The position numbers and the translations under genes are program-made. From Natrinema mahii (GTDB lineage Archaea > Halobacteriota > Halobacteria > Halobacteriales > Natrialbaceae), in NCBI GenBank assembly GCA_000690595.2, contig JHUT02000014.1, positions 16,208-80,207 on the forward strand: a stretch of 64,000 nucleotides of DNA, in the 5' to 3' direction. Positions 15,572 through 22,746 of the stretch are shown here, in pieces. The notes under the pieces were generated by a model. That model saw nothing but the letters and a program-made list of their open reading frames with translations, was not told the origin of the DNA and ran no database searches. Positions within the stretch are counted from its first letter, which is position 1; each line of letters begins with the position of its first letter.

Positions 15572-16504
15572 ATGGAAAATGTGCATGGGATAACCGCGAA
15601 GGAAGCCAAATCCGACAAGCAAAGCAATACGGATGGCGGCGAATCGCGGTCAGAAGAAGAAGAAGAACAGATATATCAAACAGGGCTAGTTCAGGGAACC
15701 GAGCTACCAGAACGTCCAGGACTAGAAATTCCTCGCGTCCAAGCGACTCAAGCCCATTTCGAGTTCTCGACATCCCTTGAGGGCGTCGTAATGATTAGTA
15801 TTGAGGACGCACGCCGATTAGCAGCCAAAGGGGAAACAGCGGAGTCCGTTTTCGGAAACATGCTCGTCACCGTAACGACAACCGTTCACGACGAGATACT
15901 CGAGAAATGGTATCCGGAGAAAGAAATCCAACTGGTTCTGGACTTTGAGCCCGATTTCTACGTTCCTTGTGATCGTCCAGTCTATCGAACGGATAGTAAG
16001 AAAGAGCGACGCGAAATAATAACCCGATATCTCCGAGACTTGAAGGAGATTACCAAAGCTATCAGAAATCTCTCCACAGAGATCATTCCATTAGTCAAAG
16101 GAGAACTTCCCCGAGAACGAAAACAGTGTTATCGATGCTTTAAGGGTCTAGGCTTTGATCGATTTGGCTACTATTGTTCTCAATACTTCTTATATGGTAA
16201 TCACGGTGAGGAACTAATCCAGGATGTCCGGCAGATCGTCAGTGAGGCACAGCCAAGAGCGATGCTACTTATCGGAGTGCAAGCATCGTCGTACCTTCGA
16301 CGTATGCCTCTCGAAGTTACTGCTGCTGCTGGAGAGCGTTGGCGGCGGAAATCTGGCCTTCGGAACGATTCACTAAGTATACAGCAGGTACAGCGGAACT
16401 ATCGAGATTGGTCTCGCGAAATCGAAAAAGAGCTTGAAGGGGGTCAGTCGCGTCTGGAGAGGTTTGTCACAAACACTGCAGAGGCCTCAATTCATGGGAA
16501 CTAA
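15572..16504 (+). CDS. Uncharacterised first gene of the CD-NTase operon
   Basis: 310 residues. Residues 1-40 are polar and probably disordered. The rest looks like one globular domain with the blocks LVLDFEPDFYVPCDRP, STEIIPLVKGELPRERKQCY, GFDRFGYYCSQYF, and RAMLLIGVQASSYLRRMPLE followed by VTAAAGERW. Three Cys (CYRC and YYC) could bind a metal. The order of blocks recalls TIM-barrel proteins of the tRNA-guanine transglycosylase type, but the resemblance is weak and by eye only. The stop codon overlaps the CD-NTase start by 11 bp, so the two are tightly coupled and probably act together. It is not a standard CBASS Cap protein that I know. Confidence 0.6.
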   Translation: MENVHGITAKEAKSDKQSNTDGGESRSEEEEEQIYQTGLVQGTELPERPGLEIPRVQATQAHFEFSTSLEGVVMISIEDARRLAAKGETAESVFGNMLVTVTTTVHDEILEKWYPEKEIQLVLDFEPDFYVPCDRPVYRTDSKKERREIITRYLRDLKEITKAIRNLSTEIIPLVKGELPRERKQCYRCFKGLGFDRFGYYCSQYFLYGNHGEELIQDVRQIVSEAQPRAMLLIGVQASSYLRRMPLEVTAAAGERWRRKSGLRNDSLSIQQVQRNYRDWSREIEKELEGGQSRLERFVTNTAEASIHGN

Positions 16505-17483
16505 AATAACATCACAAGACGATGCGGCAGCTGGTAAAGAAGATAGCAAGGAGGGTGGTCTTCCTGAGGAACAACAAGAACTACCCGAAAGCCGAAATGA
16601 AGCGGAGCAAGCGGCAGAAGAGGTGTGTGAAGAAGAGGCAGACCAGTCAAAGGTTTCTGAGCGAGAAGGCAAGAAAGTCGCTGATCGTCGGGAAGAAGTG
16701 CGTGATGCTCTTGAGGATGAACTCGGGATCAAAGAGCAGCATATCTTCGGTTCATTTACTCGAGGCACCTTAGTTGGCCCTCTTGACGAGGATTCAGACA
16801 CTGATGTTATGTTCGTGTTGGACGAGGAAGAACACGGAGATTGGATTCGAGATCCAGAAAATGGTCCTCGAAACAGTCTACGGCGCGTGAAGCGGATCCT
16901 TCAGAATGACTCCCGGTTTAAGCGCGCAAATATTTCTGTTGACAGGAATGTAGTAGCGATCCAGTTCGATGATTTCACAGTTGAGGTCGCTCCGGCGTTC
17001 GAGCGAGGTGATGATTACGTTATTCCGAACACGTATCGGGAAGGTGCTGGATGGGTCCGAACAAATCCACGCCGGTATAAACAACAGTTCGAAGCAGTCA
17101 ACGAAAATCGGAATGGGAACGTCGCAAAGCTCGCACGACTCGCAAAAAAGTACAACGAGCAAACTGGTAAGCAGATCTCATCGTATCATATGGAAGTCAT
17201 GGTGTATGATTTCATGCGAACTCGTTCTTACCAAGATGAGCCGATAGATAGACTCGTAGACGACTTCTTTGGACAACTTCCTGAGCGACTATCGAGTGGG
17301 ACCTACGACCCTGCAACGGACCAAAAAATCGACGACGGCCTTCGGAATGAGGATCGTGAAGAAGCGATCTCTAACGCGAAGAAAGCGAGAGAGAAACTTC
17401 AGAGAGCTAGAGAAAGAAAAGAGAACAACGAAACAGATTCCCAAGAGCACTATGAGGAGGTCGTCGATGGTAACATCGAATAA
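16494..17483 (+). CDS. CD-NTase (SMODS, cGAS/DncV-like nucleotidyltransferase)
   Basis: 329 residues from the ATG at 16494. After an acidic, helical N-terminus (1-65), the nucleotidyltransferase core shows IFGSFTRGT (Gly86-Ser87), SDTDVMFVLD with Asp102 and Asp104, and TVEVAPAF with Glu164 as the third acidic residue. These are the metal and nucleotide-binding positions of CD-NTases that make cyclic di- or trinucleotides in CBASS. A helical C-terminal domain follows (KLARLAKKYNEQTG, SSYHMEVMVYDF), as in SMODS proteins. The last 40 residues are very polar. It overlaps both neighbours: 11 bp with the gene before and 17 bp with the SLATT gene after. Confidence 0.85.
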   Translation: MGTKITSQDDAAAGKEDSKEGGLPEEQQELPESRNEAEQAAEEVCEEEADQSKVSEREGKKVADRREEVRDALEDELGIKEQHIFGSFTRGTLVGPLDEDSDTDVMFVLDEEEHGDWIRDPENGPRNSLRRVKRILQNDSRFKRANISVDRNVVAIQFDDFTVEVAPAFERGDDYVIPNTYREGAGWVRTNPRRYKQQFEAVNENRNGNVAKLARLAKKYNEQTGKQISSYHMEVMVYDFMRTRSYQDEPIDRLVDDFFGQLPERLSSGTYDPATDQKIDDGLRNEDREEAISNAKKAREKLQRARERKENNETDSQEHYEEVVDGNIE

Positions 17484-18024
17484 GTCTAAGAATCGCCGAT
17501 CTCTGCTAGAAGACAAAGCTATTGAGGAGATCGTGAGTCTTTGGTATACTTATAACCAATTATTTAAAGCAGCTAACTTTCACCGCCATGTGGGTCAAAG
17601 CGTGTCTTTTCTAACTGGTATTCTTGGTGGGATTCTCACCTATGGACTAATTTGGGATGGGATCCCAAATACGATTATGATTGGTTTTGCGGTCCTGATT
17701 TCCGTTCTAACTGCTCTCCGTAGCGCCTTCCAGCTCACAGATAAACAACGGGAGTTACGAGCGGCAGCGAACGAATACAAGGACTTGTGTGATGAAACTC
17801 GACTTTTACTTCAACTGGATTTTCCTAATGAGGACATCTCAGATGTAGAGATTGAGGATAAAATTCGAGAGATCAATGATCGACGTCGAGAACTCAACAA
17901 AGAGTCTCCTGATGTCAGCAGCTTCTGGTATCACTATATCAAGTATAGGAAATCACCCTCCGCCCTTGGAGAAATAACCGTTTCAGATACGGAACGCGCG
18001 ATCGTTACCGGGCAAGATACCTAA
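17467..18024 (+). CDS. SLATT-domain two-TM effector
   Basis: 185 residues from the ATG at 17467, which has a strong Shine-Dalgarno GAGGAGG at 17454-17460. A helix (IEEIVSLWYTYNQLFKAANFH) precedes two membrane segments, about residues 44-60 (VSFLTGILGGILTYGL) and 68-84 (IMIGFAVLISVLTALRSA). A long cytosolic helical part follows (QRELRAAANEYKDLCDETRL). This is the layout of SLATT, the SMODS/SLOG-associating 2TM domain thought to form a pore on nucleotide signalling and kill the infected cell. Coupling to the CD-NTase by overlap supports that role. Confidence 0.85.
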   Translation: MVTSNKSKNRRSLLEDKAIEEIVSLWYTYNQLFKAANFHRHVGQSVSFLTGILGGILTYGLIWDGIPNTIMIGFAVLISVLTALRSAFQLTDKQRELRAAANEYKDLCDETRLLLQLDFPNEDISDVEIEDKIREINDRRRELNKESPDVSSFWYHYIKYRKSPSALGEITVSDTERAIVTGQDT

Positions 18025-18074
18025 GTGAATATCTCACCGAAAAAGCTAGGTGTGGGGGAGTTGATTTGATATGT

Positions 18075-18287
18075 ATGTCCGTAAATGCAGAGAATGATTC
18101 ATCCGAGTTACCGAAGGAGTGGTGGACAGTTGCCTATACTCGCTCAGGAGGTCGATATAGCGAGACTGAGCGGTTAAGTGATGAAAAAACGGCAAAGCGG
18201 AAGCGGCAGGCAATCTTAAACACATATGACGATATTCTCTCTATTGAATTGATTCAAGAGACACAACTGGCCTGGGACTCAGAATAG
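18075..18287 (+). CDS. Small hypothetical protein after the SLATT gene
   Basis: 70 residues (MSVNAENDSSELPKEWWTV at the start). The middle has YTRSGGRYSETERLSDEKTA and a basic helix KRKRQAI. No family recognised. It is 50 bp downstream of the SLATT gene on the same strand and could be the last gene of that transcript or an independent one. The 297 bp that follow (18288-18584) contain no gene I can support. Confidence 0.5.
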   Translation: MSVNAENDSSELPKEWWTVAYTRSGGRYSETERLSDEKTAKRKRQAILNTYDDILSIELIQETQLAWDSE

Positions 18288-18584
18288 TAGTTCATTTGAT
18301 TTCCAGTCGTTGGGAGGTTTGGTTAGATCATTGATTTCTTTCTAGAGTTCGCTATATCATGTCTTCGATTCTCAGTTTTACCCCTACAGAAAATGAAAGA
18401 CCGGGTCATCAATAGGGAATTGGCCTCCAGTCACGAGTGAAAATGTCCTCGAAGACAGGCTTCGCGGACACTGTCCCGCGGTAACTACATATTCGAATTT
18501 AACGGACAATCCCTGTAGCGACTGAGGATTTCAACAGACCCAACGAAGTCTAATCCGAAACCGCTGTTCAGTGAACTGTTTCGA

Positions 18585-19652
18585 CTACTTATCTTCCTGC
18601 ACGACTTCCCTTATTACGTCGGTGTATTGGTTGTCTGAAGGATCGACAAAATATTTCATGACACTGAGGACCATCTTTTGGCTAATCAACCCTCCTCGGT
18701 TCGTCAGCAGATATACCATGAACGGTATAATAATGATAACTGCTGCACCTCGAATAGACCCAGTATTGGATAGCGTAGAAAACGTAACGAGGATGCAGAA
18801 AATCAATTCCATCGGCATCTTCGGAAGTGAACGTGAAACCACTTTCCGCAGTCCGAACCGAGCGTGAAGCAGCAAGAATGAGTAGTAAACAGCTGTAACG
18901 ATTAGTGTCAGGCTGAGCATCTTTACAGCTTCAACGGTAGACAGTGCCTCGAATAACGCCGTGAAAAGCAAGAGCAAAGTGATGGAGACCAACGCGTGAA
19001 ACCCTACGATTAGAATGGGGACAGCATTCTTCTGTCTCTTAATATGCTGTTTCAGTTGGTCGTATTCTTCGGGTGTAATATCGCCTTCACGTTTCTTCCG
19101 CATCAACCGCCTTGCCTTGTCGAGATCCAGTGAATTCTCGACATCTAAGTCATAACTCGCTCTTTCCGACTGTCGATCAAAAAACAAGGCAGTCCGAGCA
19201 ATCAAACCCGTTGGACTATCTTCCCCTGCCTTTTCGATAAAAGTCTCTCGACGCTGCTCGTCATACCGGAAAACCGGATGATTGAACGCCGCAAACAGTG
19301 AGACTCCGAAAACCATTGATCCTGCCAAAAGGATATACTGGTCAAAACTACCGTCAAACCGAATTGCCAGATCTCCGAGATTCTTAAACACGAGGTGGGA
19401 GGTGATTGCAACGCTGGTTACCAACATGGCTGTCCCTGTCCACCGTGCCGCGTTCGAATCGGACAAGTTCTCGTCAGAGACAACGAGATGGTATCTGATA
19501 AACAAAGCTCCGAACAGTAGGACGAAGACACCGGTGTCAACGAACACTGGATTGGAGAAAAAAACGTTATACAGACCATAGACTGCGGTGAAGAAGAATA
19601 CCTCGTAGCCTATCCGCTCTTTCACGGACAGTTTTGACCCGGCACGCCCCAT
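18585..19652 (-). CDS. Multi-pass membrane protein of unknown function
   Basis: 355 residues from the ATG at 19652. There are about eight hydrophobic segments: four in residues 12-135 (for example YEVFFFTAVYGLYNVFF and VFVLLFGALFIRYHLVV) and four in residues 210-340 (VPILIVGFHALVSITLLLLF, LSLTLIVTAVYYSFLLL and others). Between them is a charged cytosolic loop of about 75 residues that has LDLDKARRLMRKKREGDITP followed by EEYDQLKQHI. This resembles a SHOCT-type short helical hairpin, as an idea only. AT-rich. It may be an effector or a housekeeping gene of the element. Confidence 0.65.
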   Translation of the reverse strand: MGRAGSKLSVKERIGYEVFFFTAVYGLYNVFFSNPVFVDTGVFVLLFGALFIRYHLVVSDENLSDSNAARWTGTAMLVTSVAITSHLVFKNLGDLAIRFDGSFDQYILLAGSMVFGVSLFAAFNHPVFRYDEQRRETFIEKAGEDSPTGLIARTALFFDRQSERASYDLDVENSLDLDKARRLMRKKREGDITPEEYDQLKQHIKRQKNAVPILIVGFHALVSITLLLLFTALFEALSTVEAVKMLSLTLIVTAVYYSFLLLHARFGLRKVVSRSLPKMPMELIFCILVTFSTLSNTGSIRGAAVIIIIPFMVYLLTNRGGLISQKMVLSVMKYFVDPSDNQYTDVIREVVQEDK

Positions 19653-19684
19653 CAATCAAAATTCAAATCCCAGTCACCAAGACT

Positions 19685-19912
19685 TTACTGATTACCCTCA
19701 GATGAGTAGTCCTCACACACGACGTTTTGTAATTCATCCAGAAGGTCAGAATCATGCTTTTCAGCATGCTGCCGGAGTATTTCGATATCTCGAGGAAGTT
19801 CCTCTTGGATTTTCTTTCTAACGCGACTCACAGCAATATACGGGTTTTCTTTAGAGTCGGGATCAGTTAGCGATTCGCGTTCACCTTCAGTCAATAGCGC
19901 ACGCCGTGCCAT
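19685..19912 (-). CDS. Conserved small haloarchaeal protein (MARRALLT family)
   Basis: 75 residues: MARRALLTEGERESLTDPDS, then NPYIAVSRVRKKIQEELPRD, then a helical acidic end. I have seen near-identical starts in many haloarchaeal proviruses and plasmids. The function is unknown; the RVRKKIQEELPRDIEIL segment is typical of helix-rich DNA-binding or regulatory proteins. Its promoter region holds the two palindromes at 19956-19995, which suggests autoregulation. Confidence 0.75.
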   Translation of the reverse strand: MARRALLTEGERESLTDPDSKENPYIAVSRVRKKIQEELPRDIEILRQHAEKHDSDLLDELQNVVCEDYSSEGNQ

Positions 19913-19955
19913 ATTTGCTTATCATGGTCTGATGCATTACCATTTACGGAAACCA

Positions 19956-19995
19956 TTTCCCTATATGGAAAGTTATTAGTTTCCACATTTGGAAA
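19956..19995. promoter_or_regulatory. Double palindromic operator TTTCC-N6-GGAAA
   Basis: Two 16-bp palindromes, TTTCCCTATATGGAAA (19956-19971) and TTTCCACATTTGGAAA (19980-19995), are spaced 24 bp start to start. A further GGAAA at 19948-19952 points toward the first. They lie 44-83 bp upstream of the 75-residue gene on the minus strand. The spacing fits two repressor dimers on about the same face of the DNA. Confidence 0.65.
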
Positions 19996-20158
19996 GTGGC
20001 CACTAGCACGGGAGTGCGCCGCAAAATTGGCCAAGGGTGATGGGACACCCTCGACCGTGCTGAACAAGTCAGCATGACGCATTACGAGAACGACGCGGAT
20101 AAATCCGACGCACAGAGTCAGAATCCACGGACGATCGCAGTTACAGGGAGGTTGCACG

Positions 20159-20476
20159 ATGAGTGAGTCAAACTGGGAAGAAATAGGTCGGACATTGCTC
20201 CAGAAGGAACTCGAGCGGGTGAGCGAAGAGGCTGCTCACGATGTCTTTTTCCCGTCGGCACGCCGACTCGATCGAGGAGAAGACCTGCAAGCTGAAGATA
20301 TCCACAGAATGCGTGAAAGCGTGGAAGAACTCCGACGACTCACTGAGTCAGCTGCAGCAGCAACCCCAGAAGCGACACCGCTTCCCGATATCTGGGATGT
20401 ACTCGATGATGAAGCACGATCTCAGTACGTGCAGCACGTCCGAGAGAAATCTCAGGAGAGTCGAAAGCGGCAGTAG
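20159..20476 (+). CDS. Small acidic hypothetical protein
   Basis: 105 residues with a good Shine-Dalgarno (GGGAGG at 20146-20151). The protein is helical, with EEIGRTLLQKELERVSEEAA near the start, then FFPSARRLDRGEDL and IWDVLDDEARSQYV. No family recognised. It is divergent from the 75-residue gene and shares the operator region, so both may be controlled together. Confidence 0.6.
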   Translation: MSESNWEEIGRTLLQKELERVSEEAAHDVFFPSARRLDRGEDLQAEDIHRMRESVEELRRLTESAAAATPEATPLPDIWDVLDDEARSQYVQHVREKSQESRKRQ

Positions 20477-21216
20477 CAAACCAGATAGGTGAAACAGGCC
20501 ATTTGAGGGTGTATCTATTCTGCCGGATTCACCCTTCTATCTGGAATCTCTTCGTTGCCCTTACCTTGCTGTTCGCTGCTCCTCTTTGGTCATGCCTCTT
20601 TGACGAATCACGACCGCCCCTTACACCCCCTTCAAGTGCTTGCTCGTTGCTGCTCGTTCATGGCTCGAGCTGGGGAAAGCACTTTGAGCAGGCAGAACAA
20701 CCCCCTCGTTTTCGCTGGTCGTTTCTGCCCCGAACCCCCTTGCCGTCCCTGCCTTTTGCTGGTCGTTTTGCCTCGATCGAAGCGACCGCCCCTCGAGCAG
20801 CCGCTACCACCCCCTTGTTTGCCTGGTCGTTGCTGCTCTTTCGCTGCTCGAGCCGAACAAGGTGTCCCCGATCGACTCCTACCACCCCTTCAGGGCCCCC
20901 TTCTGACTGCTCGAGAGTTGGTCGCGTTCCCCTGCCGTCCCTGCCTTTTCGCTGGTAGCCACTGGTCGTCTCTCTCTGGATCGTTCCGACCAGTCGCTCG
21001 GCCAGCCATGACCACCCCCTCAAGGGCCCCCTTCTGGCTGCTCGAGACTGGGTCGTATCCCCCTGCCGTCCCTGCCTTTTCCCTGGTCGTTTTGCCTCGA
21101 TCGAAGCGACCGCCCCTCAAGCAGCCGCTACACCCCCCTTGGTTGCCCGGTCGTTGCTGCTTTTTTGTTGGTCGGAGTTGCTCTACACGTCTTTGTTTTC
21201 CACCTCGGAATTGGCC
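20477..21216. repeat. 740-bp pyrimidine-rich non-coding region with direct repeats
   Basis: The 17-mer TGCCGTCCCTGCCTTTT occurs three times (20741, 20933, 21064). One long repeat of about 98 bp (20741-20838 against 21064-21162) is over 85 percent identical. Another of about 72 bp (20885-20956 against 21014-21086) covers the stretch around CTGCTCGAGA. The plus strand is strongly C and T rich. Open frames across it have no plausible protein. It could be the replication origin of the element, a non-coding RNA locus, or simply amplified DNA. Confidence 0.6.
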
Positions 21217-21852
21217 TTACTCGTCCGGGAGTGATCGAAGTGCTTCCCACTCTTCGTCAGTGAGATCAGCGTGACGTACCAGCCCAGCGATTTCGCTGTC
21301 ACTCAGCGGTTCGCCCTGCTTTAACTTCTCACGAGCCCCCTCGTAATCGATTTCCCAGACGTTCCAATCCACGTCGACATTCACGGTCGCCTCCGCGGTT
21401 AGCTCGTTCCCGCGCGAGTCGGTGTGTTCTCGGTAGGAACTTGCCTGTTCGATAGCCTCCTCGACGACTCCTTCGAAATCTACTGAGGTTTGTGTGCTAA
21501 TCACGTGATAGAGAAACCCGATAGCAAAGACTGACCCATCGTAGACTTCGATTCCTTTCGACTGATTTGGAGCTGGCGGGGGAGTCATGTCGCTGAATAT
21601 GGTCTCGATCTCCTGCTCGTCCAAACAGCTCAAGAGTAGCTCAAAGTCGAGCAGCCCGTTCCTGATTCGGTCACGGAGTCGTTGGCGTAATTGGGACTCA
21701 ACATGCTCCTCGAGATTCTTTTGACCAAACAGATACTCGCGATCGTCGTATGTGAGGAGCCCAGATGGCCGGCTACGCGGTTCGTCAGTATAGCGAAGTT
21801 GTAGTTTTCGCCTTTCAATCGTCTCTTCATCCTCGTTATCGTAATACGTCAT
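21217..21852 (-). CDS. Conserved haloarchaeal element protein
   Basis: 211 residues. The N-terminus has ERRKLQLRYTDEPRSRPSGL and LLTYDDREYLFGQKNL, followed by LRQRLRDRIRNGLLDFELLL. A C-terminal helix pair (PLSDSEIAGLVRHADLTDEE, WEALRSLPDE) closes it. Proteins with the same first half are common in haloarchaeal integrated plasmids and proviruses, without an assigned function. The arrangement of basic N-terminal segment and acidic C-terminus would suit a DNA-associated regulatory protein. It is divergent from the 48-residue gene at 21915. Confidence 0.7.
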   Translation of the reverse strand: MTYYDNEDEETIERRKLQLRYTDEPRSRPSGLLTYDDREYLFGQKNLEEHVESQLRQRLRDRIRNGLLDFELLLSCLDEQEIETIFSDMTPPPAPNQSKGIEVYDGSVFAIGFLYHVISTQTSVDFEGVVEEAIEQASSYREHTDSRGNELTAEATVNVDVDWNVWEIDYEGAREKLKQGEPLSDSEIAGLVRHADLTDEEWEALRSLPDE

Positions 21853-21914
21853 TAGGTATGGCTACTAACGTCGTAATATAAAAAACTAATTAGGAAGCGC
21901 ACATTGAGGCTGAT

Positions 21915-22061
21915 ATGTCGTCGACCGAGTGGACGAGCATCCCAGTACACCCGGACGTACGAAACGAGATCCGCGAGGAGAAACCGGCCGGAGAGTCCTA
22001 TACGGAATTCCTGCAAGGTCTCCTCACTCAGCAATCGGCTGACGACGAGAAGACACAGTAG
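21915..22061 (+). CDS. Very small ribbon-helix-helix-like protein
   Basis: 48 residues beginning MSSTEWTSIPVHPDVRNEIR. A short beta strand (TSIPV) followed by two helices (PDVRNEIREEK and SYTEFLQGLLTQ) is the ribbon-helix-helix or antitoxin-like pattern (haloarchaeal DUF7557 type, from memory). The divergent 211-residue gene is 62 bp away, across a very AT-rich stretch (AAAAAACTAATTAG) that should hold both promoters. Confidence 0.65.
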   Translation: MSSTEWTSIPVHPDVRNEIREEKPAGESYTEFLQGLLTQQSADDEKTQ

Positions 22062-22179
22062 CAGGCATATACCAACGGCTCAGCGGTGTTGGTCCACGGC
22101 GACAGAACACTGGAGTGTCCCACCACTCCAGGGCTCTCCCCTTCATCCGGGGCGGGTGTCGCCGGCGAAGCAAATGGAT

Positions 22180-22267
22180 GCTGGAGCCGATCAGGAAGAT
22201 CGGAACCCCGTACCAGCTGATATGCAATCATTGCATATCAGCATTCGGGTTCCTTCTGGGCTCCAGC
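22180..22267. other. 88-nt near-perfect hairpin or cruciform
   Basis: Three nested stems: GCTGGAGCC (22180-22188) with GGCTCCAGC (22259-22267); GGAACCC (22202-22208) with GGGTTCC (22247-22253); and a perfect 12-bp inner stem GCTGATATGCAA (22216-22227) with TTGCATATCAGC (22231-22242) around loop TCA. Internal loops separate them. There is no U-run after it, so it is not a simple terminator. It lies in the 246-bp gap before the zinc-finger gene. A structured RNA, a recombination or replication site, or an operator are possible. Confidence 0.75.
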
Positions 22268-22307
22268 TCCGGTCTGGCCGACCTACTCGGCTGCGAAGAC
22301 TGGACGC

Positions 22308-22541
22308 ATGCACGCAACCCACGATGACAACGCGGAACGTAGTCAGGTCGACTCGAGCGACGAAATTAGTAGCCGTACCAGCGACGAGGTTGGAAAGCGA
22401 ATCGAACGATTCGGCCACGACAAGATCCGGCTCGTCGAGTGCCCGGTCTGTGGTGTTGGCCTCAGAAACAAGAAGACGGCAAATCACATCGAGAAACACT
22501 CTCCCTCCGATTTCGGGCTAACCGGGGGTGAGGTCCTATGA
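22308..22541 (+). CDS. C2H2-type zinc finger protein
   Basis: 77 residues. The polar N-terminus (1-40) is followed by VECPVCGVGLRNKKTANHIE and then KH. This gives Cys-x2-Cys and His-x3-His, a single C2H2 finger of the type found in haloviruses and plasmids, probably binding DNA. Its stop overlaps the start of the next gene (ATGA at 22538), so the two are translated together. It is the second-last gene before the integrase and may control excision. Confidence 0.8.
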   Translation: MHATHDDNAERSQVDSSDEISSRTSDEVGKRIERFGHDKIRLVECPVCGVGLRNKKTANHIEKHSPSDFGLTGGEVL

Positions 22542-22738
22542 GTGGGGCCACTTCCGATCCGGATCGGTACGTCCAGGAGAACAAGGACACGCTCGTTCGT
22601 ATCATCAAACACAGCGACGACAAGTTCGTTCGAGGGCTTGCTCTCGCGGCGATAGTCCGCTATGGAGACGAACCGCTCCTTCACGATATCGAGCACGAGA
22701 TCGATCGGGCGAAACAGGACATGGAGGAACGCGTCTAA
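22538..22738 (+). CDS. Small helical protein next to the integrase
   Basis: 66 residues, all helical and charged: DPDRYVQENKDTLVRIIKHS, then FVRGLALAAIVRYGDEPLL. It overlaps the zinc-finger gene by 4 bp and converges on the integrase gene with 8 bp between them. I recall similar small proteins at the integrase side of haloarchaeal elements. A role in control of integration is a guess from position. Confidence 0.65.
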   Translation: MSGATSDPDRYVQENKDTLVRIIKHSDDKFVRGLALAAIVRYGDEPLLHDIEHEIDRAKQDMEERV

Positions 22739-22746
22739 TGACGACC

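Noticed and set aside
20477..21216. Diversity-generating retroelement or retron
   Set aside because: No reverse transcriptase gene is present in the window and the repeats do not show adenine-specific changes.
20503..21274. Open frames of 150-240 codons in the direct-repeat region
   Set aside because: The proteins are repeats of Pro/Leu/Cys/Arg without a plausible fold, and the DNA is repeat-driven. Treated as non-coding.
22115..22327. Short frames across the 88-nt hairpin
   Set aside because: They are forced by the inverted repeat and have no family or start signals.
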